Shown: positions 1 through 9,523 of the stretch, piece by piece
How positions within the stretch are numbered: the stretch's first letter is position 1
Layout: each line of letters opens with the position of its first letter
Assembly: GCA_963780395.1 (NCBI GenBank)
Contig: CAWABY010000017.1
Coordinates: 1-64,000, forward strand
DNA from: VGBV01 sp963780395
Lineage (GTDB): Bacteria; Actinomycetota; Thermoleophilia; Solirubrobacterales; 70-9
DNA: 64,000 bases
Direction: 5' to 3'
Notes under the pieces: model-generated
Databases searched by the model: none
What the model was told of the DNA's origin: nothing
What the model saw: the letters and a program-made list of their open reading frames with translations, nothing else
Made by a program: the position numbers and the translations under genes

Positions 1-11
1 CCGGTCGCCGC

Positions 12-1395
12 CTAGGCGGTGACCCGCTCGGCCTCCGGGGCCGCCCCCGCGCCCTCGGCGGCGAGCACCTCGCCCGCTGCCCGCTTGCCCGCCTGGATGG
101 CGCCGTCGAAGTAGCCCATCCACCGGGTCGCCGTCTCGGTCCCGGCCCAGTGGATGCGGCCGACCGGCTCGCGCAGGGCGCGGCCGTAGGCGGTCCAGGT
201 CCCGGGGGTCGGCACCCCCGCGTAGCAGCCGCGCGAATAAGGCTCGCTGGACCAGTCCTTCTCGACGTATCCCGTTGGATTGGCGGCGCGCTCGCCGAAG
301 ATGCGGGCGAGGTTCTCGACCACGACCCGGCGCCGCTCGGCCTCGGGAACGGGGCCGAGCACGCGCGCGTCGCGACCCTCGATGAACCCCATCAGCACGC
401 CGGGGTCGCCGTTTGGAGGCGTGTTGTCGAACACCACCTGCACCGGGCCGGGGAGGCTGATCGCCTGCCCGCTCAGCCCTTCGGCGCGCCAGAAGGGCTC
501 GTCGTAGATCGCCATGCACTTGATCACCGAGCCCATCGGCACCCGCTGGGTCAGCTGGTCGCGCTGGGCGGGCATCGCCGGCTCGTAGTCCAGGCGTCCC
601 GCAAGCGCCGGCGGCAGCGCCACGATCACGCGCCGCGCCCGCAGCTCGCCGACGATCACCGAGTCGCCGTCTACGCGGATCGAGCGGACCGGGGTCTCGA
701 GCTGCACCCGCTCGCCCAGCTCGTCGGCCATCCCCAGCGAGATCCGCTGCGATCCGCCGACGACCCGGTCCTGCTGGGCGCCCCCTTCCACCTCCAGCAG
801 CTCGTCCCAGCCGCCCGCGCTGGCCGCGTAGAAGAGGGCGTGCAGGACGCTGAGGTCGGCCGGCTCGACCGAAAACACGCCCCGGATCCCCAGCGCCAGC
901 GCCTCGCGGGCCGTCCGGGTCTTGGCCGAGCGCCTGATCCAGGTCTCGAAGGTCTCGTTGTCGAGCGCCTCGGCGTTCGCCGCCTCCCAGGGCGCGCGCG
1001 GGTCCACCCGCTTGTACATCCGCTTGAAGCGCGCGTCGGCGCGGCCGTAGTCGGCCAGCACCAGCGGGTTCATGCGCGGGATCGTGCCCGTGTAGCGGCT
1101 GAGCCTGCCGGCCGGGTTCTCGAACACGCTCTTGCCCTCGTTGTACGTGGGGTAGGTCTCCAGCCCCAGCTCGCCCGCCAGCGCCATCGCCTCGAGCTGT
1201 GTGGGACCCACCCACTGCCCGCCCAGCTCGACCACGTCCTCGGGCCGCTCGCCCACGGAGTGGTTCAGGGTGCGCCCGCCGACGCGGTCGCGCGCCTCCA
1301 GCACCCGCACGTCCAGGCCCGCCCGCTCCAGCTCGCGCGCCGCCGCCAGGCCCGAGAGCCCCGCGCCCGACGACGATCGCATCGCAGTCATGCAT
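12..1395 (-). CDS. FAD-dependent amine oxidase (flavin monoamine oxidase family), frame break at N-terminus
   Basis: Probable flavoprotein that oxidises primary or secondary amines; substrate unknown. The N-terminal dinucleotide-binding segment GAGLSGL is followed by the EARDRVGGRT motif typical of this family, and the C-terminal FAD-contact motif HWAGTETA lies near residue 414. Length about 460 aa is usual. The likely true start is the ATG at 1395 (MHDCDAIVVG...), in a different frame from the rest. Removing one C from the run at 1366-1368 joins MHDCDAIVV to GAGLSGL, so the frame break sits exactly in the Rossmann motif. I read this as an insertion error rather than a real lesion. It is transcribed away from the window, 30 bp after the PhzF-like gene on the same strand, so the two may be co-transcribed. 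Confidence 0.85.
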
Positions 1396-1425
1396 GCCGG
1401 GCAGTATCCCCCACCATCCCCTCGT

Positions 1426-2302
1426 TCAGGGCAAGTCCACGGTCCCCTCGATCAGCGGGATCGCGGCGCCGCTGACGCGGACCTGATCCCCCTCCATCTC
1501 CGCGTTCAGCACGCTGGGGCGTCCCATCTCCTCGCCCTGGCTGACGGTGATCTCGGTCTTGCCCGTGCGCTCGGCGAGGTAGGCGCAGAGGGGGCCCACG
1601 GCCGAGCCCGTTGCCGGGTCCTCGCCCAGCGCCACGATCCGCGAGAAGCCGCGCGCCCTGCCCTGACCGGTGCCTGGATCGACCCAGGCCAGGTAGAGCA
1701 CGACGGCGCCGTGGGGGGCGAGCAGCTCGTCGATCGCCGGGTAGTCCGGCAGCACCCTGGCCAGGCTGGCCGCATCGGCGAGCGGCGCGATCGCGTGCGC
1801 GAGCCCCGTCGAGACGATCTGAGGCGGCAGCTCGGGGTGGGCGTCGGCGGGCTCCAGGCCGACGGCCCGCATCGTGGCCTCGCGGTCGAGCTCGGAGCCG
1901 AACTCGGTCGGCGCCTGCAGCATCGTGGCTCGCCAGCGCTCGGCGCCGTCCGGCGTCTCGCCGTCGCGGCGAACGTCGATCCCCTGCAGCCCGGCCCCCG
2001 TCTGCTGTGTGAATGCCGCCTCCTCGAGCCCGCGCCAGCGCGCGACCGCGACCGCGGTCCCCAGCGACGGATGCCCGGCGAAGGGCAGCTCCTCGCCCGG
2101 GGTCCAGATCCGGTTGCGGTAGTCGGCGCCGTCGTCGCGTCGGCGCTCTGCACGGTAGGTCGTCTCCGACAGGCGCGTCTCGCGCGCGAAGGCCAGCATC
2201 ACCTCGTCGCTCGACATCGTCGGCGTCGTCCACCACCGCCAGGCCGTTGCCGGCCAGGGGGCGCTCGGCGAAGACGTCGAGGAAGGCGACGGGGCGCTTC
2301 AC
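1426..2302 (-). CDS. PhzF-family isomerase/epimerase-like protein, frame break
   Basis: PhzF-fold protein of about 290 aa; family members isomerise small acids, but the substrate here cannot be told. The N-terminus FLDVFAERPLAGNGLAVV is in one frame and the remainder, from MSSDEVMLAFARET onward, is in another. One extra base near 2217-2225 explains the switch. Family signatures are present: FAGHPSLGTA in the first half and GEDPATGSAVGP in the second, the two conserved motifs lining the active-site cleft. Same strand as the downstream amine oxidase. Confidence 0.85.
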
Positions 2303-2425
2303 GCCGCCAGCCTACGCCTGGCGCAGTCACACATTCGAAATCGGGCTCGGAGATGGGTCCGGCACCGCCTCTAGCTTGCGCGCCGTACCCCCGCTGTTCC
2401 CGACTCGATCCCCCCTGGAGGTCCC

Positions 2426-3074
2426 ATGGAGAGCACGATGGAAACGCCCTATCCGGAGAAGCACTATCCGCTGACGTTCTCGGTCGACTACCCGGATCGC
2501 GAGCTGAACCGGCTGTCGACCTTCTTCCGCGTGTTCGCGATCATCCCGATCGCGTTCGTGCTCGCAACGGTCTCCGGCGGCCAATACAGCTCTGGGACCG
2601 GCGATACCGCGACCTACATCGCCGCCGCCGGCGGCATCCTCTTCTTCGGGCCCCTGCTGATGCTGCTGTTCCGCAAGAAGTACCCGGCCTGGTGGTCCGA
2701 CTGGAACCGCGAGCTGCTGCGCTTCAGCAACCGCGTCTACGTCTATCTCTACCTGATGGACGACACCTACCCGTCCACGGACGAGCATCAGGCGGTCCAC
2801 CTCGACTTCGCCACCCCCAACGGCGAGGAGCTGAGCCGCGGGCTGCCCCTGGTCAAGTGGTTCCTGGCGATCCCGCACTACTTCCTGCTCTTCTTCCTGC
2901 ACATCGGGGCGTTCTTCGTGACCGATGTTCGCGTGGTTCGCGATCCTGTTCACGGGCCGCTACCCGCAGGGGGTGTTCGATTTCGTCGAGGGCGTGTTCC
3001 GCTGGAGCAACAGGGTGGTCGCCTACGCGTTCATCCTCGTCACCGACGAGTACCCGCCCTTCAGCCTCAAGTAG
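2426..3074 (+). CDS. DUF4389 membrane protein, frame break
   Basis: Membrane protein of unknown function. After a short tail rich in Tyr and Pro, hydrophobic segments occur at about residues 34-50, 60-80 and 145-167, with the DUF4389-like pattern ending in TDEYPPFSLK. The frame breaks near 2924: dropping one G turns FFVTD... into FFVTMFAWFAILFTGRYPQG and carries on to TAG at 3072-3074. Without that correction the predicted C-terminus is an unrelated Arg-rich tail. Convergent with the SGNH hydrolase; a hairpin separates them. Confidence 0.75.
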
Positions 3075-3099
3075 GCACGGACGCCTGCTGATAGGAAAG

Positions 3100-3125
3100 G
3101 CCCGCTCCGCCGCGCCGGGGCGGGC
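3100..3125. terminator. Hairpin terminator between convergent genes
   Basis: A 10-bp GC-rich stem (GCCCGCTCCG with CGGGGCGGGC, one G-T pair) and a 6-nt loop lie between the convergent DUF4389 and SGNH genes. There is no long U tract, so the call rests on stem strength and position. Confidence 0.55.
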
Positions 3126-3175
3126 TTCGTCGCGCTACGGCGGCGGGGCGGAGCAGCCCATTCCGGCGACGCCGC

Positions 3176-4670
3176 CTAGCCCCTCTGCCTCCGGCGCCTC
3201 CACAACACGAGCAGGGTTACCGCGCCCATCACGATCGCGGCAGCGCTGATCCAGACCGCCGGGCTGACGCCGCTCGAGCCCTGATCGTCCTCCTCTGCCC
3301 CGGTCGGCTCCGAGAGCGCCGACCGAAGCTCCTCGCCGATCAGCTCCGCCGTCGCCAGATGGCCCAGCTCGTTCGGATGGAGCGTCCCCGAGACGCGGGC
3401 GAACAGAGCGCTCGTCGAGAGCCCCGGGGCCGCCTGCCGCACGACCGACTCTTCCGGCCTGCGAATCCAGCGCTGGCCCTTCTGGGTGCAGATGCCGTGG
3501 TCCTGGAAGGTCTCGTCCACGTTCTCGGCCAGCGTCCAGCCATGGGCTTTCGCGGCCGCGGCCACCTGCTCGTTGAGCGGCACCAGGACCTCGCCGCGAG
3601 CCCACTGCGACTCGGCCGGCGCGATCTCTCCCAGCGGCGGGATCGCGACCCGGCAGAACCGCTCGTCCCCGTCCGCATCCAGGCCGCCTCGGGTGGGATC
3701 GAAGTACTCGACGATGAAGACCCGATCCACTGGTATCGCGTCCGTCAGCCGCTCATCGACAGCCGCATAGCGGCGCTCCATCTCGGCGATCGAATCGGCG
3801 ACCACCTCGCCGAGCGGCCGGGCCGGCGGGGGAGCCTCCTTCCAGGGCTTGTCCGGATCGAAGCGGCGGTTGGGGCAGTCGACGACCTTCGCGCAGAAGA
3901 TGACGATGTCCGAGAAGCCGACGTCGTTGGCCCCGATGCTGACCATCAGGGCGTCGATTTCCCGTCCCTCCTGGATCTCATTGACGAGATCCAGCTGCGA
4001 GGGCTCCACCACGCCGTCGGGCTGGATCCCCCTGTACTCGCCGAGCAACCCCTCGGGGACGGTCGCCCCCGAGCAGCCGAGCGGCACGAACGAGATGGAG
4101 GAGCCCGCGTCCGCCCGCTCGGCCGTGAGCGCTGCCTGGGCCGGTCCGGACAACATCGAGCGGTGGCAGCGCCTTCCGATCCATTCCGCCGCCGAGAAGA
4201 GGCCGCCGTTATCCGGGTTCCCCTCGCCGGACGCCACCGAGTCCCCGATCGAGACGATCAGCTGGTCGCTGACGTTCAAGCGTCTGCGATCCGGCGTAGT
4301 CGACGCCGCGAACGCGGGCCGCGAGGTCGACGGTCACGTCACCCTCGGCCGGAGCCGTGGCCGAGAACCGACAGCCCCCCGGGAGGCGCTCGGCCCCGAG
4401 CGGCTGCCCGTTGAGCGTCCACGAGTAGCGGCCGCCTGACGCGCAAGCCGGGCCAGTCACCGTCAGCCTCAGCTGGGGGCGCGGATCGCCGGCCTGGTCG
4501 GGGCGCCGCCAGCCCTCGAAATCCGGGTTTCGGTCCAGATTCCCGAGCCGGCTCGCCGCAAGCGTGAACTCGGCGGGCTGCGGATCGTCGCTCCCAGCCG
4601 CCGCCCCCAGCGCGGGCCACAGCGCGGCGAACACAACGGCCGTGACTCGAACTCCCGTCCGCTGGCGCAT
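3176..4670 (-). CDS. Exported, membrane-anchored SGNH/GDSL hydrolase, frame break
   Basis: Predicted surface esterase/lipase-type hydrolase. Reading through one break, the protein starts with a signal peptide (residues 1-25, hydrophobic VTAVVFAALWPALGAAAG), has an N-terminal beta-rich region, then the SGNH domain with GDSVASGEGN (nucleophile Ser), SIGANDVG (block III Asn) and HPNELGH (block V His), and ends in a transmembrane helix plus RRRRQR stop-transfer. The two halves meet at about 4279, where one extra base turns SQTLNVSDQL into a shifted frame. Taking the halves as separate genes would leave the hydrolase without its signal peptide. Confidence 0.8.
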
Positions 4671-4726
4671 CGGGTGAGCCTAGGGCCTCCTCGGGGAGGG
4701 TCAAGGCCGGTCATATACTCGCCGCG

Positions 4727-6286
4727 TTGCTGTTGATCGTCCTTGTCCTGGTCGCCTTGGCTGTGTTCCTGAGCTCACAGCAAGACGACGAGATCGATCT
4801 GGCGCCCGATCGCGACACCGTCGAGGTTGCGCTCGACAAGCAGCTGAAGCTGGCCGAGCAGTACCGGCCGATCCTCCTCTTCGACACCCGCGAGAGCTGG
4901 CGCCCCCTGAACGTCGATCGCTTCTTCGACGAGTCCGGCACACCGCCCCACCGCCTCTGCCGCCGGCAAGAGAATCCCCGCTCCTGTCCTCCCATCCTCG
5001 GATACGGGGCCTTCCTCGAATCGGTCTCGCAGGCCGGGCAGGGCGCCGCCGACCGCTTCATCAACATCGGCGGCGAGGGCGCCAACGGGACCGACTCCGA
5101 GGGGCCTCGCTCGGACTGCCCCGAGCGGGCGCCGCCGCTCCAGGACTGCAACGGGGGACCGGGCACAGCGATCTACTACAACGTCAAGCAGGCCAACGGC
5201 CGCTACTACGTCGACTACTGGTGGTTCTTTCGCTACAACGACTTCCGCCGCATCCAGAGTGCCGCCTCCTGCACCGCCAAGCTCCGGCCCCTCTGCGGCG
5301 ATCACGAGGGGGATTGGGAGGGGATCACGGTGGTGACCTCGGCCGACAAGCCCGGCGAGATCGAGTACGTCACCTACGCCGAGCACTCAGGGGACTTTCG
5401 CTACGCGCGCTCGCAGATCAGCGTCGGGGGCCGGGATGACTCCCGGCCTTTCGTCTTCGTAGCCGACGGCACCCATGCGTCATATGCGAGCGAGTGCACC
5501 GGCGAGGGCTGCACCCAGCTCTTCCCGATCGCCCTCGGGCTGCGCCGCCCGGAGGGGCGCCACGACGGAAGGGTCTCGTGGGGGCGCAACACCGGCGAGG
5601 ACTGCAGCGAGGGACCGCCCACCTGCCTGATCCACGTCCCGGATCCGGACTCCGAATCGTGGAACGCCTTCGGCGGCCTCTGGGGCCTGGTCTGTAGCGG
5701 GGGCGGGCGGGATTGCCCTGTCAACCCAGGCCCGCAGACGCCCAGCCGGCAGGATCGCTACCGCTTTCCCTGGTGCTATCAGCGCGTGCTGCCGAGCGGG
5801 GAGGGCTTCGAGCGGGCCGCGAGCTGCGATGTCCAATCCCCTGTGGGCGACCCCGCGGGCGCCCCCGGCCTGCCCACGCAAACCGACTGCCGCGCCTGGG
5901 CCGGCAGCCAGGTCGCGATCCTCGCCTGCGATGCCACGAGGCTGGCGGCCGGCCTCGCCGACGACACCGCCAGCGAGTCGAGCGGCATCGCGATCGAGCT
6001 GAACGGCGATGCGGTCGGCAAGACGGTCACGCGCGGCGTCAGCCAGGTCGTCGACAAGCCCGTCCGCCCGCCCTCGGTGATCCGAGTGCGCGGCCGCGTC
6101 ACCGAGGTGATCGTGCGAGCCCGCGCTCCGGACGAGAGGCTGGTCGAGGCCAAGTTCCCAGGCCTGGCCCTGGGGCCGGCGGACGAGGCCGAGGTAGCGG
6201 TCCGAGACGTCGACGGCCAGCTGCGCCTCTCCCTGCGCCTGCCAGATGGCAGCTTCGTCGAGCCGACGCTGACCACCCTCGGCTGA
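4727..6286 (+). CDS. Vps62-like/DUF946-type secreted protein with N-terminal membrane anchor
   Basis: 519-aa protein of unknown function. TTG start chosen because a TATACT box (4714-4719) ends 7 nt before it and no other start lies upstream in frame. The N-terminus is one hydrophobic helix (LLIVLVLVALAVFL) followed by a long Cys-containing exported part. Core motifs YYVDYWWFFRYN, CGDHEGDWEG (about residues 190-199) and DGTHASY (about 247) match the Vps62-like domain found in fungal and bacterial secreted proteins. The C-terminal 130 residues have no recognisable domain. It diverges from the SGNH gene with about 56 bp between starts. Confidence 0.7.
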   Translation: MLLIVLVLVALAVFLSSQQDDEIDLAPDRDTVEVALDKQLKLAEQYRPILLFDTRESWRPLNVDRFFDESGTPPHRLCRRQENPRSCPPILGYGAFLESVSQAGQGAADRFINIGGEGANGTDSEGPRSDCPERAPPLQDCNGGPGTAIYYNVKQANGRYYVDYWWFFRYNDFRRIQSAASCTAKLRPLCGDHEGDWEGITVVTSADKPGEIEYVTYAEHSGDFRYARSQISVGGRDDSRPFVFVADGTHASYASECTGEGCTQLFPIALGLRRPEGRHDGRVSWGRNTGEDCSEGPPTCLIHVPDPDSESWNAFGGLWGLVCSGGGRDCPVNPGPQTPSRQDRYRFPWCYQRVLPSGEGFERAASCDVQSPVGDPAGAPGLPTQTDCRAWAGSQVAILACDATRLAAGLADDTASESSGIAIELNGDAVGKTVTRGVSQVVDKPVRPPSVIRVRGRVTEVIVRARAPDERLVEAKFPGLALGPADEAEVAVRDVDGQLRLSLRLPDGSFVEPTLTTLG

Positions 6287-6305
6287 CGGCAGGCCCCTGA
6301 ACGAA

Positions 6306-6332
6306 GAGAGCCCGCCAAATCGGCGGGCTCTC
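6306..6332 (-). terminator. Hairpin terminator of microprotein gene 1
   Basis: Perfect 11-bp inverted repeat (GAGAGCCCGCC and its complement, 5-nt loop) just downstream of the stop of the 6359-6454 minus-strand gene. It also lies 20 bp after the stop of the plus-strand Vps62-like gene and could serve both. The stem is nearly identical to the hairpin at 6569-6592. Confidence 0.75.
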
Positions 6333-6358
6333 AAATGCTGTGTGTTTTCATCACAGCT

Positions 6359-6454
6359 CTAGTGCTTGCGGCTGCGCTTGTCCCTGGCGATGCCCTGAGC
6401 GCTGTTGCTCGGCTTGACCAGGTGAGCGAAGCCGGCTGCGAGTCCACCAAACAT
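6359..6454 (-). CDS. 31-aa microprotein, copy 1
   Basis: Small gene not matching any family I recognise. Product starts MFGGLAAGFAHLVKPS and ends in a basic tail (DKRSRKH). The first 15 residues are apolar with one His and one Lys, compatible with a short amphipathic or membrane-associated helix (inference). It is supported by an AAGGAGG ribosome-binding site 6 nt before the ATG, a TATACT -10 box at 6497-6492, a terminator right after the stop, and a paralogue of exactly the same length 167 bp away sharing 22 of 31 residues. Low-GC upstream DNA contrasts with the flanks. Function unknown. Confidence 0.75.
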   Translation of the reverse strand: MFGGLAAGFAHLVKPSNSAQGIARDKRSRKH

Positions 6455-6475
6455 GTCTGCCTCCTTCAAATCCTT

Positions 6476-6534
6476 CGTGACGGACAAAAACAGTATACCA
6501 GTCACGTGACGGACAAAACTGTGATGCCCGTCAC
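6476..6534 (-). promoter_or_regulatory. Promoter and GTGAC/GTCAC operator cluster of microprotein gene 1
   Basis: Contains two direct copies of CGTGACGGACAAAA starting at 6476 and 6505 (29 bp apart, about three helical turns), a 10-bp palindrome GTCACGTGAC at 6501-6510 and another GTCAC at 6530-6534. On the minus strand the -10 box TATACT is at 6497-6492, so the palindrome lies in the -35/-10 spacer, a typical repressor position. The same half-sites occur in front of the CGNR regulator. Confidence 0.6.
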
Positions 6535-6568
6535 GCAAGAGCGTCTCACACGCACGCCCACGCACGAA

Positions 6569-6592
6569 AGAGCCCGCCTCGCGGCGGGCTCT
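6569..6592 (-). terminator. Hairpin terminator of microprotein gene 2
   Basis: Perfect 10-bp stem AGAGCCCGCC with TCGC loop, read on the minus strand as a hairpin followed by TTCG, 28 bp after the stop of the 6621-6716 gene. Confidence 0.7.
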
Positions 6593-6620
6593 CGGTCCTG
6601 CTGAATCTCTTGGGCGCGTC

Positions 6621-6716
6621 TTAGCGCCTGATCGGTCGCTTGTCAGTAGCGACGCCCTGGGCGTGCTTGCTGGGCTTGACCAGGTGGGCGAATCCGGTTG
6701 CGAGTCCTCCGAACAT
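6621..6716 (-). CDS. 31-aa microprotein, copy 2
   Basis: Tandem paralogue of the 6359-6454 gene: MFGGLATGFAHLVKPS, then KHAQGVATDKRPIRR. The first 16 residues differ at one position only, while the tail varies but stays basic, as expected for selection on the N-terminal helix. A purine-rich ribosome-binding site (GGGAGAGG) precedes the ATG, and a TACGGT -10-like box lies at 6765-6760. Transcribed divergently from the CGNR regulator across a 101-bp shared promoter region. Function unknown. Confidence 0.75.
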   Translation of the reverse strand: MFGGLATGFAHLVKPSKHAQGVATDKRPIRR

Positions 6717-6787
6717 GATCCTCTCCCTCAACTTCGTGGTGCGGGGTGGGGTCGAACGCACCGTAGACCCGCCTGACCAGCAAAGCT

Positions 6788-6801
6788 GTGACGTGGGTCA
6801 C
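6788..6801. promoter_or_regulatory. GTGAC-N4-GTCAC operator between microprotein 2 and CGNR regulator
   Basis: A 14-bp inverted repeat whose right arm ends 1 bp before the TACCCT -10 box (6803-6808) of the CGNR gene; on the other strand it lies just upstream of the microprotein-2 promoter. Half-sites match those at 6476-6534. Autoregulation by the CGNR protein is an inference. Confidence 0.55.
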
Positions 6802-6817
6802 GTACCCTGTGTGAGGA

Positions 6818-7396
6818 ATGAACGCGGACGCACTGAGAGACTGGGTCGAGGGCAAGCCGGCGCCGATGCCGCTGCTCGCGATCCAGGCGTTTGCGAACAC
6901 GGTCGACGTCGAGGGCGAGACCGACGAACTGGACTCGGTCGAGGCTTTCGAGAAGTGGCTCCGGGACACCGGCCAGATCGCGCCCGGCTTCAAGCTGAAG
7001 CCCCGCGACCTCGAGCTGGCGCGCGAGCTCCGCGATGCGCTGCGCGACACGCTCGAAGCGAACAGCACCGGCAAGCCCGACCCCAGGGCCACCGCCCGCA
7101 TGATCGCCGGCGCGCGCACGCTGGCAATCGACGTGAAGGCCGACGACGAGGGCCACCTGGAACTCGACCTCTCCCCCGCCGACGACTTCGCCCGCCTCGG
7201 CTCCCAGCTCCTCGCGATCGCCTTCCAATCCCAGATCGAGGGCACCTGGGAGCGCCTGAAGCTGTGCGAGAACCCCGAGTGCCGCTGGGCCTTCTACGAC
7301 GCCTCCCGCAACCGCTCCGGCTCCTGGTGCCGCATGGGCCTCTGCGGCAACCGCCTCAAGAACCGCGCCTACCGCGAACGCCACCGCTCTACCTGA
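6818..7396 (+). CDS. CGNR zinc-finger regulator (ABATE domain protein)
   Basis: 192-aa putative transcription regulator. The N-terminal 130 residues are helical and acidic, as in the ABATE (putative stress-induced regulator) domain. The C-terminus (about 148-190) carries CENPEC, then CRMGLCGNRLKNR, the CGNR zinc-finger signature with four Cys and a basic recognition helix. ATG 6818 follows TACCCT by 9 nt with no good ribosome-binding site, so the mRNA is probably leaderless. Divergent from two microprotein genes that carry the same half-sites, which suggests it controls them. Confidence 0.85.
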   Translation: MNADALRDWVEGKPAPMPLLAIQAFANTVDVEGETDELDSVEAFEKWLRDTGQIAPGFKLKPRDLELARELRDALRDTLEANSTGKPDPRATARMIAGARTLAIDVKADDEGHLELDLSPADDFARLGSQLLAIAFQSQIEGTWERLKLCENPECRWAFYDASRNRSGSWCRMGLCGNRLKNRAYRERHRST

Positions 7397-7546
7397 CCCC
7401 AGGCCGCCGACGCCACCGACGAGTTGGCGCTTTACTCCGCTGCGTGACTATACCGCGCCAACAACAGCCTGTCGGCCAACCGCCAAGGCGCCACTACCAC
7501 CCCCGCGACAACGCCCCCGGCCTCGGGTTAACTACCGAGAGACCCG

Positions 7547-7938
7547 ATGAGCACGCTCCGAAACCTGAAACCGAAACTGACCTACGCGAACGTCGTCGCC
7601 ACCCTGGCCCTGATCGTCGCCGTCTCCGGAGGCGCAACCGCCGTCGCAATCAGCGTCAGCAAGAACTCAGTGACGACGAAGTCGATCCGGAAGGGGGCGG
7701 TGACGGCGCCGAAGCTGGGGAAGGTGGAGCGCCAGGATCGCAACAGCGACCGGCCTGCACGGCCACAGCGCCAGTGCCAGAAGGGAGATCAAGTCCTTGG
7801 CGGAGGCGGCTTCGTCAGCTGGAGCCCGGAGCACTCACCGATCTCGACACCGACGGCGAACGGCTGGAGGTTGCAGCTCCGAGTTGTCTGGGCCGTCAAC
7901 GATCAACTGCGGCTTACGCCCTTTGCCTGAGCAAGTAG
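7547..7938 (+). pseudogene. Short secreted protein of the actinobacterial SKNSVTTKSIRKGAV type, frame-broken
   Basis: Starts MSTLRNLKPKLTYANVVATL with one hydrophobic anchor, then SVSKNSVTTKSIRKGAVTAPKLGKV, a pattern I associate with many short exported Solirubrobacterales proteins. Frame switches near 7755 and 7915 are needed to restore ATATACTATAQCQKGDQVLGG..., TPTANGW and the terminal AYALCLSK before TAG 7936-7938. Function unknown; either a decayed copy or an error-rich stretch. The 150 bp before it (7397-7546) hold nothing I can recognise. Confidence 0.5.
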
Positions 7939-7953
7939 GTCGCCGGAACAGAT

Positions 7954-9505
7954 TCAGCCTCGGACCATCACCTCGCGGCGCTTCGAGTGCCCAGGGCTGT
8001 AGGGGTAGTTGCCTTGCCGCTTGACGCGTGCGCGAAACGTGTATTCGGCAACCCCGACCGTTTGAGTGAATCGATAGAGCCCTCGGAACCTGCCCCTTGA
8101 GTTCGCCCGCACCTGCTTGAACGTCCGCCATTTCTTGCCGGCTCGCGCTTGCAGACTGATGCCGCGCCCGTCTGCGTTCGGACCCGGGATCAGCCCCCGA
8201 AACCGGACGTTTTGACCGTTCTGCAGGGCTCTTGCGTCCGACGACCTTAAACGTCGGAGACGACCACCGAATCGAGACGAAGGCCCTTCTTCTCGACGAC
8301 CGCATTGTTGTACCGGTAGACAACATCGAAGATCCTCGAGGGCCCGGGTGCGACGTCAAGGGCGAAGCTGCCATCGCTGCGTGACTCTGGCGGTGTCCAC
8401 AAGCTCCCGGCCGTCCCCAGGCAGGTCGACCTGCTCGTAGAGGCAGACCGTTGAGCCTGCGACGTTTCCGGGCCCAGCCAGTGTTCCCCGCGCAGTGGCG
8501 CCTTGCGTTGAGTTCACGCGTATCGCCGCGCCCCGCGGCTTGCTTGCCCGCTTGCAGGTCTGCGTCGAGCGAAGGTTGCTCTGCGTCCCGCCTGAACTCG
8601 GACAGCTGTTATCGACCAGGACCGACTCGGGATTCGCAGTCCGACTGAGTAGCGGCCTGGATCAAAGCTCAGGTCCTCAACGCAGACCTCGAACTGCGTT
8701 CTCGCCATCGGCCCATGGGCCGTTTTCAGTGTTCATCGACTAGGGTCCATCCAATGGCTGCAGGGCACGGACGAAAGGAGCTCGCGGGACCTGCTGCCAT
8801 GCCCAGCCCACCCGGCACACGGTGACCTCGGGCTGGCCACGAGTGACGCCGTTCACTTTGACCGATCGCACCAGTTACTCCCGCCTTGTCCATCAGAGCC
8901 AGCGACTGTCGATCGTCTCGGAACCGCGCCGCACACCGCCGGCGAAGGCGCTGCCTCCAAGCGCGGTGATCTGCGGAGCGTGTGGTGTCCTGAATCGTGA
9001 AGTAGAGGTCCTTGAAGTACGTGTGGGCCCCAGGCGTGTAAGGGCAGTTCCCAGCACACTCAAGCCACGCGGTGAAGGCGTGACCGCTGGTCATCGGTTC
9101 GTGTATTGGCGTGCTGCCATCCGGTACCGGCGTTCCAGAGTCCAAGCAGGACGCCGAGCGCTATCGGTCAACGTCACCGAGGAAGCGTGGCCTGATCCTC
9201 CCTGACGGGAATAGCTGAACTCAACATCAGAGAAATGAGAACCACCCGGCGCTACAAACTGCCAGGCGCCGTAGGCATAGCCCGCGCCAATCCCCCGCAT
9301 TGTTCGCGATCGTGAGACCGTTCCCCGGCGGGCAGCTCACTGATCGCGAGGTACGACGGTCGTGTTCGTGTAAGAAGACAGCGTCGGCGGCACCCGCGCT
9401 AGACCCGAGCAGCTCGCCACCACATACTCGCCCGCGACGTACGTACCCCGCTTGAGCAGGCGGAACACCGCCACCGCCAGGATGCGGTTGCGACAGCCAA
9501 CGCAT
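7954..9505 (-). pseudogene. Secreted Ig/carbohydrate-like protein, fragmented by many frame breaks
   Basis: Piecing minus-strand frames together gives one exported protein: AGEYVVASCSGLARVPP near 9430, CPPGNGLTIANNAG near 9330, GIGAGYAYGAWQFVAPGG near 9270, HEPMTSGHAFTAWLECAGN near 9080, VCVEDLSFDPGRYSVG near 8660, VCLYEQVDLPGDGREL near 8430, DGSFALDVAPGPSRIFDVVY near 8350, then NGQNVRFRGLIPG and a beta-sandwich repeat ending VKRQGNYPYSPGHSKR and TGA at 7954. At least seven frame changes in 1.5 kb make this far more damaged than the neighbours. It lies just downstream of the membrane sigma factor on the same strand and may have been its partner gene. Confidence 0.55.
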
Positions 9506-9523
9506 CTCGGCGTCGCTCCCCGC

